From Halobacterium litoreum (GTDB lineage: Archaea > Halobacteriota > Halobacteria > Halobacteriales > Halobacteriaceae), in NCBI RefSeq assembly GCF_021233415.1, contig NZ_CP089466.1, positions 620,001 to 684,000 on the forward strand: a stretch of 64,000 bases of DNA, given 5' to 3'. Below, one piece after another: positions 54,260-63,900 of this stretch. The first letter of the stretch is position 1. The number at the start of each line of letters is the position of its first letter. The notes beneath the pieces are model-generated. The model saw nothing but the letters and a program-made list of their open reading frames with translations, was not told the origin of the DNA and ran no database searches. The position numbers were made by a program, and so were the translations under genes.

Positions 54260-54588
54260 TCACCGTAGATACGTCTCTATCTCGTCGACGACGCTATCGA
54301 CAAACGCATCCGTGACTCGACCCTGCCAGGCAATCAGGTCCTCAATCCGTGGTGAGTGGACTGCCCACGGAGAAACGAACGAACGCTGTGGAACACACCA
54401 ACGTCCCAGTTGTCTGAACTCATTACAAGTGAATCCCGGTACTCTTTGGTCGATACTGCGACAGCGAGGAACTGCTCGTCGTTGAACGGGTGGGACTCAT
54501 TGTTGACGATCAGCCACGGTCGCTGGCTGTCCTCGCCTAGCTTGAACGGGTCGGAACTCCGGACAACGTCGCCTCGTTCCGGCTGCAT
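54260..54588 (-). pseudogene. PemK/MazF-family toxin, frameshifted
   Basis: ATG 54588 opens QPERGDVVRSSDPFKLGEDS, QRPWLIVNNESHPFNDEQF and VAVSTKEYRDSL, the N-terminal half of a haloarchaeal PemK/MazF toxin, but the frame turns into unrelated sequence and stops at 54334. Shifting frame near 54393-54401 restores VPQRSFVSPWAVHSPRIEDL and IAWQGRVTDAF to a stop at 54260. Loss of one G in GGTGGTGTT explains the break. The product would lack the C-terminal half and is probably inactive. It directly follows the wHTH partner gene. Confidence 0.85.
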
Positions 54589-54951
54589 CTATTCGTCCCG
54601 CTCGCTGGGGTGAGGTTCGTCCGGCGCGACTGCGTCCCACTCGTCTGGGTCAATGCCGTCATCGTCTTCGTTGAGCCGTTCAGTGACGTCGTGGAGTCGG
54701 TACGCATCCTTCACTCGATCGAGATCATCCGTTATTGCCCAGTACTCGCCGCGGTGACGGACGAGCTCACGTTCTTTCAGGCGAGAGAGTGCTGTCCCAA
54801 CCGTGTTCGGGTCTTCGTCGATTCCGGTAGCGATTTCCGAACGAGTGAATGCGTGATCCTGGTGCGAATAGAGGTACGTGAGTACCTGTTCCGGGACGCT
54901 CGGGTTGTTCGGGAGGTCGTCGGCCTCGAACGCCTCGATTCGAACGGGCAT
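54589..54951 (-). CDS. Winged-helix partner (antitoxin/regulator) of the PemK toxin
   Basis: The product has 120 residues from the ATG giving MPVRIEAFEADDLPNNPSVP. A winged helix covers LTYLYSHQDHAFTRSEIATG, then NTVGTALSRLKERELVRHRG with wing EYWAITDD, and the C-terminus is very acidic. Its stop directly abuts the toxin ATG. Haloarchaeal PemK toxins commonly have such a MarR-like neighbour. With the toxin frameshifted it may remain as an orphan antitoxin. Confidence 0.75.
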   Translation of the reverse strand: MPVRIEAFEADDLPNNPSVPEQVLTYLYSHQDHAFTRSEIATGIDEDPNTVGTALSRLKERELVRHRGEYWAITDDLDRVKDAYRLHDVTERLNEDDDGIDPDEWDAVAPDEPHPSERDE

Positions 54952-55054
54952 GTGTTGTACTTGGTGTGCTTCCGTAATCAATGTACTGTCGTACTCGACG
55001 TGCCGGTAGAGTCCACAGGATACTACGCCAGATACGAACACCGCCCTTCTCATC

Positions 55055-55100
55055 GAGTCTACTAGTAGAAATTCGCCCGGTAGTGTCGCGGTCGTACACA
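55055..55100 (+). repeat. Accessory-patch border repeat R3
   Basis: The copy is 38/45 identical to R2, with ACTAGTAG and the hairpin core CGCCCGG...CGGTCG. It lies upstream of the wHTH gene and before the PQQ-propeller gene, so R2 and R3 bracket the PemK module. Confidence 0.75.
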
Positions 55101-55295
55101 TCGAAACTCCCCCGAATCGACGGCTATCTGGCCTCTCGCGCGTCACGAAATTGCTGAAATCGGAGCCAAATGTGCTCACGCATCGCTACGTACAGAAGAT
55201 GTATTCTGCAGCCTGGCACCCAGCGACCAGCAATTTTCAAGCGATGATTTAGTCTAACCAAATAGTATTATGGCTGGCTATACCAAATTCGTCCA

Positions 55296-56474
55296 ATGCC
55301 CTCTAGACGCCGCTTCCTGACCACCACCGGTGCTGCCGCTTTTGCTGGTTTGGCTGGCTGTATGGGTGGTGTTCGTGACTACTTCGAGAACGATACCACT
55401 GTGGAGGGCCCTTGTGACGATTCACCCGCTACGTGGCCAACCGCTGGGGGTGATTCCGGTCGCACCGGCCAAACTGATACCGCTCCCCCGGCTCCCGACG
55501 CCGACGCTGTCGATATCCTCGCGGGCATCCACGAGAACGGACGCCGACAATTCGCCGCCGCACTCCCAACCGTCGCAAACGGGACAGCATACGTTCCGGT
55601 GACTAGTGGACTCATCGCGGTCGACCTCCAGTCCCCACTGGACGGGGCGCGCTGGAAGTACGACCTCGACGACCAGACTAAGGCAGTGCCACTGATTACT
55701 TGTGGGCTCGCCTTTGTCCCCGGACTGAATCGTCTGGACGCTCTAGATCAGAGGACTGGCGACCGGTACTGGCGTCTTGATGACGGGAGTCGAGAGGCCA
55801 CGTCCGTCGCGTCGCGTGGTGAAACCATCTTCCTTGCTGGGCCGTCTCTGATTGCAATCGACATGCGGACCGGAGACCGCCTGTGGAGTGCTGATGGTGG
55901 TGACACGCTCGCGCTCGACGATGCGGGCGTCTACAGCACGAGAAACGCCAACGGGACTGGTGACATCTACGCCCACGATTTAGACGGCGAGCAGCGGTGG
56001 CATCTCTCCCTCGGGAAGATCGTCGGGTCGGCCTCCGTTCAGGAGGGGACGGTCTGGGTTGCGGACAATCGGGTAACGGTTTACGCGATTGACGCTCGAA
56101 GCGGGGAGACGTTCTGGTCGCGGTCGCTCGATGGCGTCGAGAAGATTCACTCCGGTCTCGCCGTCCGTGGCGATGACGTGGTCGTCCCTGCAGGTATGGG
56201 CAGTACGAGTTTCGTCCTCGACGCAGCGACCGGTGAGACACGCTGGGAGCGGGATACCGGGATGGTTACTGGCCGTCCGGTCATCGGTGATGATTGGGTC
56301 GCGCTTGGCCGGACGAACACCGGGGTCACGCTCTACGACCGAGGGGCGGGCGACCAGCGAACGACCTGGTCACGCGAGGAGTACGGACTGGGGACGATCG
56401 ATGGTCTCGTCGCGGTTGAAGAGGGGTTCGTGGTTCGCGGCGGAACGAACTCGGGACTAACGCTGATCCGGTGA
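55296..56474 (+). CDS. PQQ-type beta-propeller lipoprotein
   Basis: The product has 392 residues. SRRRFLTTTGAAAFAGLAG and a Cys give a Tat lipoprotein signal. The remainder is built of WD-like PQQ repeats, recognisable as ALDQRTGDRYWRLDDGS, AIDMRTGDRLWSADGG, AIDARSGETFWSRSLDG and LDAATGETRWERDTG. About six to seven blades are likely. Such proteins act as extracellular scaffolds or redox-cofactor domains; no PQQ-dehydrogenase active-site residues are obvious. GC content is lower than in flanking core genes. Confidence 0.82.
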   Translation: MPSRRRFLTTTGAAAFAGLAGCMGGVRDYFENDTTVEGPCDDSPATWPTAGGDSGRTGQTDTAPPAPDADAVDILAGIHENGRRQFAAALPTVANGTAYVPVTSGLIAVDLQSPLDGARWKYDLDDQTKAVPLITCGLAFVPGLNRLDALDQRTGDRYWRLDDGSREATSVASRGETIFLAGPSLIAIDMRTGDRLWSADGGDTLALDDAGVYSTRNANGTGDIYAHDLDGEQRWHLSLGKIVGSASVQEGTVWVADNRVTVYAIDARSGETFWSRSLDGVEKIHSGLAVRGDDVVVPAGMGSTSFVLDAATGETRWERDTGMVTGRPVIGDDWVALGRTNTGVTLYDRGAGDQRTTWSREEYGLGTIDGLVAVEEGFVVRGGTNSGLTLIR

Positions 56475-56483
56475 GCGATGTAG

Positions 56484-56765
56484 GCGAATTATCTGTCGGC
56501 ATCGCTACGAAACGCTTTCGGCGATCTACCCATTAGTACAGGTATTTCCACGGTAGTCGCAACACCCGACGCGGACGAGACATGTGCGTACTGTGAGTCG
56601 CGAATCTTCGACCACGATCCAATCTGTGTCCGTGACTGTGACGAGGACTGTGGGTCGCCTGTTTACTTTTGTAACTACGCCTGTCTCTCGGCGTACATAG
56701 ACGAGAATAGCCTCACGACGGGCGATGCATGTGAGTGGAAGCCTGACGAAAGCGGCTGTTGCTAA
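56484..56765 (+). pseudogene. Cysteine-rich zinc-binding ORF without a start codon
   Basis: The open frame ends with 60 codons containing ten cysteines: TCAYCESRIFDHDPICVRDC, then GSPVYFCNYACLSAYIDE and a final SGCC. The spacing CxxC ... FCxxxC...Y resembles small TRASH/zinc-finger proteins. No ATG, GTG or TTG exists in frame between the upstream stop at 56481 and the first cysteine, so the gene has lost its start or uses an unusual one. Amino-acid patterning is too ordered to be chance. Confidence 0.55.
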
Positions 56766-56940
56766 TTGGGTATCTCGGTAGGTTCGAAGGAATCCTTGTC
56801 GTTGAGTACGCGCATAACACATGGAAATTCACTCTCGCCGGTGAGACTCACGAGTACCCTCTTCTGTGACACTGCCAGAGAACTACTCGGCGAGCGGGTC
56901 TTGTACTGAGCACCGTACTCTACTGTGGCTACTGTGAACT

Positions 56941-56971
56941 CTCGCCCGGACGTGTCCCGGGCGACACTTCC
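56941..56971 (+). repeat. Accessory-patch border repeat R4
   Basis: CTCGCCCGGACGTGTCCCGG followed by GCGACACTTCC aligns with the right half of R2 with small indels. It forms a perfect CGCCCGG/CCGGGCG stem. It lies at the downstream edge of the AT-richer patch, beside the truncated lipoprotein gene. Confidence 0.5.
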
Positions 56972-57004
56972 GTCAACCGCGCTGTCATCGTTTCAGTCGC
57001 CTGC

Positions 57005-58069
57005 TCAGGAGTTCGCCAGAATCGCCGGACCGAGCGACTGCGCGGCCTGTTCGGCGAGATACGAGGATTCGTTCTGCCACGGCGGGGCCTCGACGCCCGT
57101 CGCCAACCGGTAGTAGACGTTCTCTGGACCACCTGTGAGGCCGGCGAACCCGAAGGTGTACTCGCCGCGGGTGGGTTCGTCGTGGAGCGCGAACGACGAC
57201 GCGCTCCCGTCCGCGCCGGCCGTCACGTAGACGGCCTCGCCGGGTTCGAGGCGCGCGTCCGTCGTGACGGTGCCCGTGACGTCGTCGGGCATACGGCTGA
57301 TGCTGGCGCGTTGTATGGTCTCGTTCGCTCCGAAGACGTCGAACGTCGCGTTCGCCGGCAGATCCTCCTCGCCGGTGTTCCGAATCTCGACGGCCTGCCC
57401 GTCCTCGACTATCGACAGCGAGAGCTGGGGGACTTCGCCGACCCACGCCGGCGGGCCGGACCACTCCACGTCCGTGTCCAGCGTTATCGAACTCTCGACG
57501 TACGTGTTGTTCGCGTCCTCGATCGGACCCTCGCGGTCGTAGGGGATGTTTTCGAAGGATTCCTCGACGCCGTGGACGACGCCCTCGGACGTGACGAGTA
57601 CCGTTCCCTCGTACGCCGTGACCGATTCCTCGTCTTCGGCGGTTCCGTCGGCGCTGAGTTGGACGAACGTCCGGCCGCCGCGCTCGACGGTGCCGTTGAC
57701 ACTGTAGTTCCCGAGAGCGAGCGAGGACCGGAGCGTGTACCGTGGGCCGAACAAACTGTCTGGCTGCCAGACGCCACCGTGGTGCGTGGTGTTCTGCAGG
57801 ACGGTGTACGCAGTCTCGTTGTCGAGTGGGCTGTCCGGGTAGTTCTCGAACGTCATCCGGACGTAGCCGCGCGAGCCCGTCGCGTAGAACTGTTCTGTGG
57901 TTCTCCCGTCGATAGTGCGGTTGTGCACGCTGTAGTACGGCGTCTCGTTCGCGCCGCGCACGTAGTGACGGAAGTGGCTCTCGTTCTCCGTCGTCCACGC
58001 AGACGTGAACGCTGGTGGCCGTTCTCCGCCGAAACTGCCGGTCGCTGTACGCGGCCAGCGTTCCGCCAC
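57005..58069 (-). pseudogene. 5'-truncated DUF7537-like lipoprotein gene
   Basis: The 354-codon frame reads as an exported protein with sequons and the DUF7537 plan seen at 41785 and 42572 (DSLFGPRYTLRSSLALGNYS, VTSEGVVHGVEES, SGPPAWVGEVPQ). It adds a C-terminal beta domain (EIRNTGEEDLPANATFDVFG). However, no signal peptide or lipobox precedes RTATGSFGGERPPAF; upstream lies the sufS promoter. The only start is a weak GTG at 58069. A deletion that removed the first 60-80 codons and joined the gene to sufS is the simplest reading. Confidence 0.6.
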
Positions 58070-58105
58070 CCACAGCTTTTTCGGCGAGTCGTGCCGCTTT
58101 CTGGT

Positions 58106-59725
58106 ATGGACGTCGAGTCGATACGCGAGGACTTCCCGATTCTCGACCGCGAGGTTGGCGGCGAACCGCTCGTCTACCTCGACAACGCGGCGACGACGCA
58201 GACGCCGACGCAGGTGTCCCGGACGTTCACCGAGTACTACGACGAGTACAACGCGAACGTCCACCGCGGCATCCACCAGTTGAGCCACGAGGCGTCGGTG
58301 GCCTACGAGGACGCCCACGACCGACTCGCCGAGTTCGTCGGCGCGGACGGCCGCGAGGAGATGGTGTTCACGAAGAACGCCACCGAGGCCGTGAATCTGG
58401 TCGCGCACGGCCTCGGCCATCAGCACCTCGAACCGGGGACGGCGGTCGTGACGACGGAGATGGAACACCACGCCAGCCTCGTGACGTGGCAGCAAATCGC
58501 CGAGCGCACGGGCGCCGAGGTGCGGTACGTGGAAGTCGAGGACGACGGGACGCTGGACGCCGAGCACGCGAAGGAGGTAATCGACGAGGACGTGGAAATC
58601 GTCTCCGTCGCGCACGTCTCGAACGTCCTCGGCACGGTCAACCCGGTGCGCGAACTCGCGGACCTCGCACACGACAACGGCGCCGTCATCCTCGTGGACG
58701 GCGCCCAGTCCGTCCCCACCCGGCCAGTGGACGTGACCGACCTCGGCGCGGACTTCCTCGCGTTCTCCGGGCACAAGATGGCCGGGCCGACCGGTATCGG
58801 CTGTCTGTACGGCCGCAGGGACCTGCTCGAGGAGATGGACCCGTTCCTCTACGGCGGCGAGATGATTCGCCACGTCACGTTCGACGAGGCGACGTGGAAC
58901 GACCTGCCCTGGAAGTTCGAGGCCGGCACGCCGCCGATTGCAGAGGGCATCGCGCTCGCCGCGGCCGCAGACTACCTCGACGACATCGGGATGGACGCGG
59001 TCCGGAGACACGAGGACGAACTCGCGCAGTACCTGCTGGACGAACTCGCCGAGCGCGAGGACGTGGAGGCCTACGGCCCGCCCGCGGGCGTCGAGCGAAC
59101 CGGTCTGGTCTCGTTCAACGTCGGCGACGTCCACGGACACGACCTCTCCGAAATCCTGGACGACCGCGGCGTCGCGGTGCGCGCTGGCGACCACTGCACC
59201 CAGCCGCTCCACGACGTGCTCGATATTCCCGGTTCCGTGCGCGCGTCGTTCTACGTCTACACCACTCGCGAGGAGGTCGACGCCCTGCTCGACGGCATCG
59301 AGGACGCGGCCGAGCGCCGCGACGGCCTGCTCGCCTCTGACCGCTACCACGACCGCGTGTTCGAACACCACCGCGACCGCACGAACGCGGGCGGGCTCGA
59401 AGACGCGACGTTCCGCAAGCACTCCGCGGAGACCAGTTGTGGCGACGAGGGCGAGTTCCACGTCGACCTCGCGGCCGACGGCACCATCCGCGAAATCGGC
59501 TTCGAGAGCCAGTCGTGTGCGGTCAGCACCGCGGTCGCGAGCATGCTCGCCGACCACCTCACGGGCGAACCGGTCGACGCGCTCGCGGACCTCGATGGCA
59601 CCGTCGAGGCCCTCCTCGACGGCCAGTTCCCGGACGTCCGCCGCGACTGCGTCGTCGGCCCGGAGGACGTCATCAGCGAGGGCGCGACCGAACACCTCGA
59701 ATCGGCGCGCTCCGCGGACGACTGA
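58106..59725 (+). CDS. sufS: Cysteine desulfurase SufS fused to a SufU-like scaffold domain
   Basis: The product has 539 residues. Residues 1-408 are a group II cysteine desulfurase: PLP Lys224 in FSGHKMAGPTGIG and persulfide Cys364 in RAGDHCTQPLH. Residues 415-520 match SufU: ligands Cys445 and Asp447 in TSCGDEGEF, Cys471 in FESQSCAVSTAVASM and Cys515 in RRDCVVGP. All SufU metal ligands are kept, so sulfur could pass from Cys364 to the fused zinc-SufU domain within one chain. A T-rich TATA-like GCTTTTT (58074-58080) is 28 bases before the ATG. No suf genes are adjacent. Confidence 0.88.
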   Translation: MDVESIREDFPILDREVGGEPLVYLDNAATTQTPTQVSRTFTEYYDEYNANVHRGIHQLSHEASVAYEDAHDRLAEFVGADGREEMVFTKNATEAVNLVAHGLGHQHLEPGTAVVTTEMEHHASLVTWQQIAERTGAEVRYVEVEDDGTLDAEHAKEVIDEDVEIVSVAHVSNVLGTVNPVRELADLAHDNGAVILVDGAQSVPTRPVDVTDLGADFLAFSGHKMAGPTGIGCLYGRRDLLEEMDPFLYGGEMIRHVTFDEATWNDLPWKFEAGTPPIAEGIALAAAADYLDDIGMDAVRRHEDELAQYLLDELAEREDVEAYGPPAGVERTGLVSFNVGDVHGHDLSEILDDRGVAVRAGDHCTQPLHDVLDIPGSVRASFYVYTTREEVDALLDGIEDAAERRDGLLASDRYHDRVFEHHRDRTNAGGLEDATFRKHSAETSCGDEGEFHVDLAADGTIREIGFESQSCAVSTAVASMLADHLTGEPVDALADLDGTVEALLDGQFPDVRRDCVVGPEDVISEGATEHLESARSADD

Positions 59726-59728
59726 CGC

Positions 59729-60634
59729 CTACGCGCCGCCGCTGCCGCTGTTTCCGCCGCCTCCGCTGCCGCCGTTTCCACTACTGGCGTTTCCGTCGCC
59801 ACCGCTCCCGCTGTTTCCGCCGCCTCCGCTGCCACCGCTTCCGCCGCCACCGCCTCCTCCGCCGCTCGCGGCGAGGTCGCTCCACGACACGGTGTCCTCG
59901 GCGACGATGTTCGACGGCTGGAGCGCGGGGTCGGTGAGCGTCGCGCGCGCCAGCCCCACCGGCCCGACGCGGGGTTCGGGGAGCGCGTCGGCGTCCTCGG
60001 TCTCGAAGCGCGTCTCCGTCTCCGCGCCGACGACCACGCGCATCGCCATCCCGAACGTCTCGTGAGGCGAGCAGAGGAAGTCGTAGACGCCCGGTTCGGC
60101 GAACCCGAGCAGCCACGTGCTCGGCACCGGTTCGGTCGCGTTCTCCGCCGCGCCGTCACCGCTCCCGTCGCCTTCGCCTCCCTCGTCGCCTTCGCTGGCC
60201 TCGCCGCCTTCGCCGCCCGTCTCCGCCGGCGGCTCTATCTGGTCGGGGCCGATGGATTCGGGCCGCCAGCCGAGCAGCGGCGACGAGAACGCCGTCACGC
60301 CGGTCGGGATGCGCCGCCGCATCCCGAACGCGGGGTGGTAGGGAACGACGTTGTGGTCGGGGGTCTCGAAGACGAACTGCACCACGTCGCCGGGTTCGAC
60401 GTGGAGGCCCGTGGGCTCGTAGAAGAAGTCCGCGGGCCGGTCGGGGTTCGTCGGCGGGCCGGCGATGCGCGTCCACACGCGGTGGACGGTGCTCGTCTCC
60501 ACGTCCGGCACGTAGCCGCCGGGCTGTTCGTCGTCGCCGCGGCCGGCGACCGTACCGCCGACCGCCGCGAACGCGGCACCGGTGCCGAGCGCCGTCAGTA
60601 CGTCCCGTCGCGACGACCTGAGTGGTGGGGCCAT
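59729..60634 (-). CDS. Cupredoxin (halocyanin/plastocyanin-like) with Tat signal
   Basis: The product has 301 residues. SSRRDVLTALGTGAAFAAVG is a Tat signal. The copper site is complete: His in ETPDHNVVPYHPAFGM and Cys-His-Met in FLCSPHETFGMAMR. A Glu/Gly-rich insert splits the domain, and the last 45 residues are Gly/Ser repeats encoded by two near-identical DNA repeats (59741-59771 and 59805-59835). It diverges from the giant multicopper oxidase gene, so it may carry electrons to or from it. Confidence 0.85.
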   Translation of the reverse strand: MAPPLRSSRRDVLTALGTGAAFAAVGGTVAGRGDDEQPGGYVPDVETSTVHRVWTRIAGPPTNPDRPADFFYEPTGLHVEPGDVVQFVFETPDHNVVPYHPAFGMRRRIPTGVTAFSSPLLGWRPESIGPDQIEPPAETGGEGGEASEGDEGGEGDGSGDGAAENATEPVPSTWLLGFAEPGVYDFLCSPHETFGMAMRVVVGAETETRFETEDADALPEPRVGPVGLARATLTDPALQPSNIVAEDTVSWSDLAASGGGGGGGGSGGSGGGGNSGSGGDGNASSGNGGSGGGGNSGSGGA

Positions 60635-60991
60635 GTCGGCGACTTCGACCGCCCGGAAGTTTGTTACTAACTAGCACGGACTTCGCAAGCCCGGCTTACG
60701 AACGGCCGCCGAGCGCGCGCGTCGGCTTACTCGCGGGAACGGCTCGCCTACTCGGGGGCGTTTCGACGCGCCACCCCGGGGATTTCGGGCGGACCGACGC
60801 CATATACCCGACGTATCACCGGCTATGGCGGCGTCTATGGCACCGCGAGGGGCGCCGTAGCATGGGGTGACCGCTCTCATAACAAAGGACCGCTCGGCTG
60901 TCTGCCCGCGTGACGGAAACGCGTCGCGACCGGCCGGAACCCCGGTTTCACGGGTGACCGGCTCGCGAGCGCGTCGTTTTCGACCGCATCC
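60635..60991. promoter_or_regulatory. Divergent intergenic region between cupredoxin and multicopper oxidase genes
   Basis: This 357-base region has no convincing gene. AT-rich spots are TTTGTTACTAACTAGC (60659-60674), facing the cupredoxin gene, and CGCCATATACCC (60799-60810) and TCATAACA (60877-60884) upstream of the oxidase. No clear operator palindrome was found. Confidence 0.4.
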
Positions 60992-63900
60992 ATGACGAAC
61001 ACCGGACCAGACGACGACTTCGAACCGCAGGGGGAATCGCAGTCGGAGGACGACTCGTGGGTCGACCTGACCCGACGACAGCTACTCGGCGGCCTCGGCG
61101 CAATCGGCGCCGGCGGCGCGCTCACCGGCGCGAGCACGCTCGCGCTCCTCGACGACACCGAACGCAGCGCGGGCAACGAACTCGTCGCCGGTAACCTCGA
61201 CCTCGCCGTGAACTGGCAGGAGTGGTACAACGGCGAGCCCGTCGACGCCTACCCGGACGACGACGGCGACGACCGCAAGGCCACCGTCCACACCCGCGAC
61301 GAGATAGCGCGAGCGAACTACGGCAGCGACTTCGAGGACCTCGGCGGCGACCGCCGGGAGGCCGTCGAGTCGACGTTCCGCGACCAGTTCACCGACCTCG
61401 GCGACGGCGGGCGACCGCCGCTCGTCGACCTCTCGGACGTGAAACCCGGCGACTCCGGACGCATCCGCTTTGGCCTCCACCTCTTCGACAACCCCGGGTT
61501 CCTCTCGATGACCGGCGCGCTCCTCGAGGACGCCGAGAACGGGATTCTCGAACCCGAAGCCGAGGCGGGCGACGACACCCCCGACGAGGGCGAACTCGCC
61601 GACAACATCAGGGCGCGTGTCAGGTACGAGGGCGCGGAGTACGACGACGTGGAGTACGAGGGGACGCTCCGCGACGTCGTCCGGAACTTCGGCGACGAAC
61701 TCCCGCTGGACGGCGACCGGGACGCGGTCAGCCGCCAGTGCTTCGAGAACTCTCAGACCGAACACGTCGTCTTCGAGTGGAAACTCCCGGAGCACGTCGG
61801 CAACGAGGTGCAGGGCGACTCGGTGGCCTTCGACCTCGGGTTCTACGCCGAGCAGTGCCGCCACCAGGATGCGAAGGTCCGCGAGTTCACGATTCACGCG
61901 GTCTCCGCGGACATCGTCTACAACGAGTACGGCCTCCACCAGCCCGAGGACGTCGGCGCGATGTACGTCTTAGAGGAGAATCTGGACGCCGTCCGCGAGG
62001 CGTCCGGGGTGACGCCCGGCGAGGACGCCGACGTGGACACGTCGGTCATCCAGCCGTTGACGATTCGCGCGAACGTGAACGACGTCGTCGACATCAAGTT
62101 CGTCAACCACCTCGACCGGCCCGCGTCCATCCACCAGACCGCGCTTCCGTACGACGTCCAGGAGTCTGACGGGATGCACGCCGGCTACAACGACGACACC
62201 ATCGCCGCGCCCGACGACTCCATCAAGTACCGGTGGCTCGCGACGAACGAGGGCACGCACTTCTTCGCGGACGGCGCGAACCAGGCCTACGACAGCGCGG
62301 ACGAACCGCCCGAGCGAGCGAACCTCGCGTCCCGCGGGCTGTTCGGCGCGCTCGTGGTCGAACCGCGGGGCGCGACCTGGACCGACCCGGAGACGGGCGA
62401 CCACCTGCGCAGCGGCGTGCGGGCTGACGTCCACGTTCCGGAGGGCGTCGACCACCGCGAGTTCCTGACGTTCTACCACACGCCCGAGGGAATCCAGACG
62501 GCCGACGGCGGCGAACTCACGTTCCCCGACAGCGACCGCGAGCAGACCGTCCACGCCATCAACTACCGCGCCGACCCGACCGGGAACCGCGGGAAAGAGG
62601 AGTTCTACAGTTCGTGGGTCCACGGCGACCCCGGCGGCGGCGACAACGTCTACGAGGCGTACCTCGGCGACCCGACGAAGTTCGTCGCCGTCGGCGCGTC
62701 GATCGAGGAGAACCACGTCCACCACCTCCACGGCCACCGCTGGAAGGAGACGAGTCCGCGCACCGACTCCGACACTATCGACTCTCAGACCGTCGGGATG
62801 GGTGCGACCTACGAGAACAAGTTCGTCACCGCACACGGCGACATCGCGGCGGGGTTCGACGACTTCCGGACGGTGCGCCCCGAGATGGCCTTCGGGGAGG
62901 GGTTCGCGGTCGGCGCGGGCGGCGCCCACGGGAGCGCGGGCGACTACCTCTTCCACTGCCACCTGTTCCCGCACTACGGCGAGGGGATGTGGGGCATCTT
63001 CCGCGTGAACGACAAGGAGCAACCGGACCTGAAGACGCTCAGGAACAACGACCCGCCGATTCCGGCGGACTCCGACACGCCGGGGTTCCCCGACTTCATT
63101 CCGGGCGAGGACGGCGAAGCGCCGCCCGCGCCGCCCTACGACGGGACCCGCGAGCCGACCGACGCCGAGCGCGAGGCGCTCCGCGACGGCGTGCCGCCCG
63201 GCGCGCCGTACACCGACCCCGCGGACCCGGACGTGGAGTACGGCGACGACGGCGACTTCGACCCCGAGGAGGGCGAGATTCGGGAGTACACCATCGTCGC
63301 GCTCGACGCCGACGTGGTGTACAACGACGACGGCCACCACGACCCGGAGGGCATCGTCTACGTCCTCGAGGAGGACGCCGAGAAGGTACGGAACGGCGAC
63401 CTGAACCCCGAGCCGCTGTTCGTTCGCGCGAACGTCGGCGACCTCGTGAAGGTGACGCTGAAAAACGAGACCGCGGGCGGGAAGTCCAATCACATCCACT
63501 TCGTCTCCTACGACGTCCTCGGGTCGGACTCGCTGTCGAACGGCTACAACTACACCCAGCAGGCCGACCCCGGCGAGGCACTGGAGTCCCAGTGGTACGC
63601 CGACGAGGAGGGGATGATATTCTTCCACGACCACATCACGGGCATCGACGACGTGATGAACGGGTCGTTCTGCGGGCTCATCGTCGAACCGCCGAACTCG
63701 ACGTGGCGCGACCCGTTCTCGGGCGAGGAGATTCGCAGCGGCGCGCAGGCCATCGTCGAGAATCCCGACGGCGAGGACTTCCGAGAGTTCGCGCTCCACT
63801 ACCAGGACTTCGCGCAACTCCGCGAGCGGAACGGCGACTTCGTGAACCCGGACGTCCAGCACAACGAGAACGCGGGTACGATGGCCATCAACTACCGGAA

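Noticed and set aside
58070-59695. Extension of the lipoprotein-like minus frame through sufS
   Set aside because: The extension is the antisense of a fully supported SufS-SufU coding sequence, so the protein cannot start there.
60622-60870. An 82-codon open frame between cupredoxin and oxidase genes
   Set aside because: It overlaps the cupredoxin start in antisense and has no recognisable composition or promoter.
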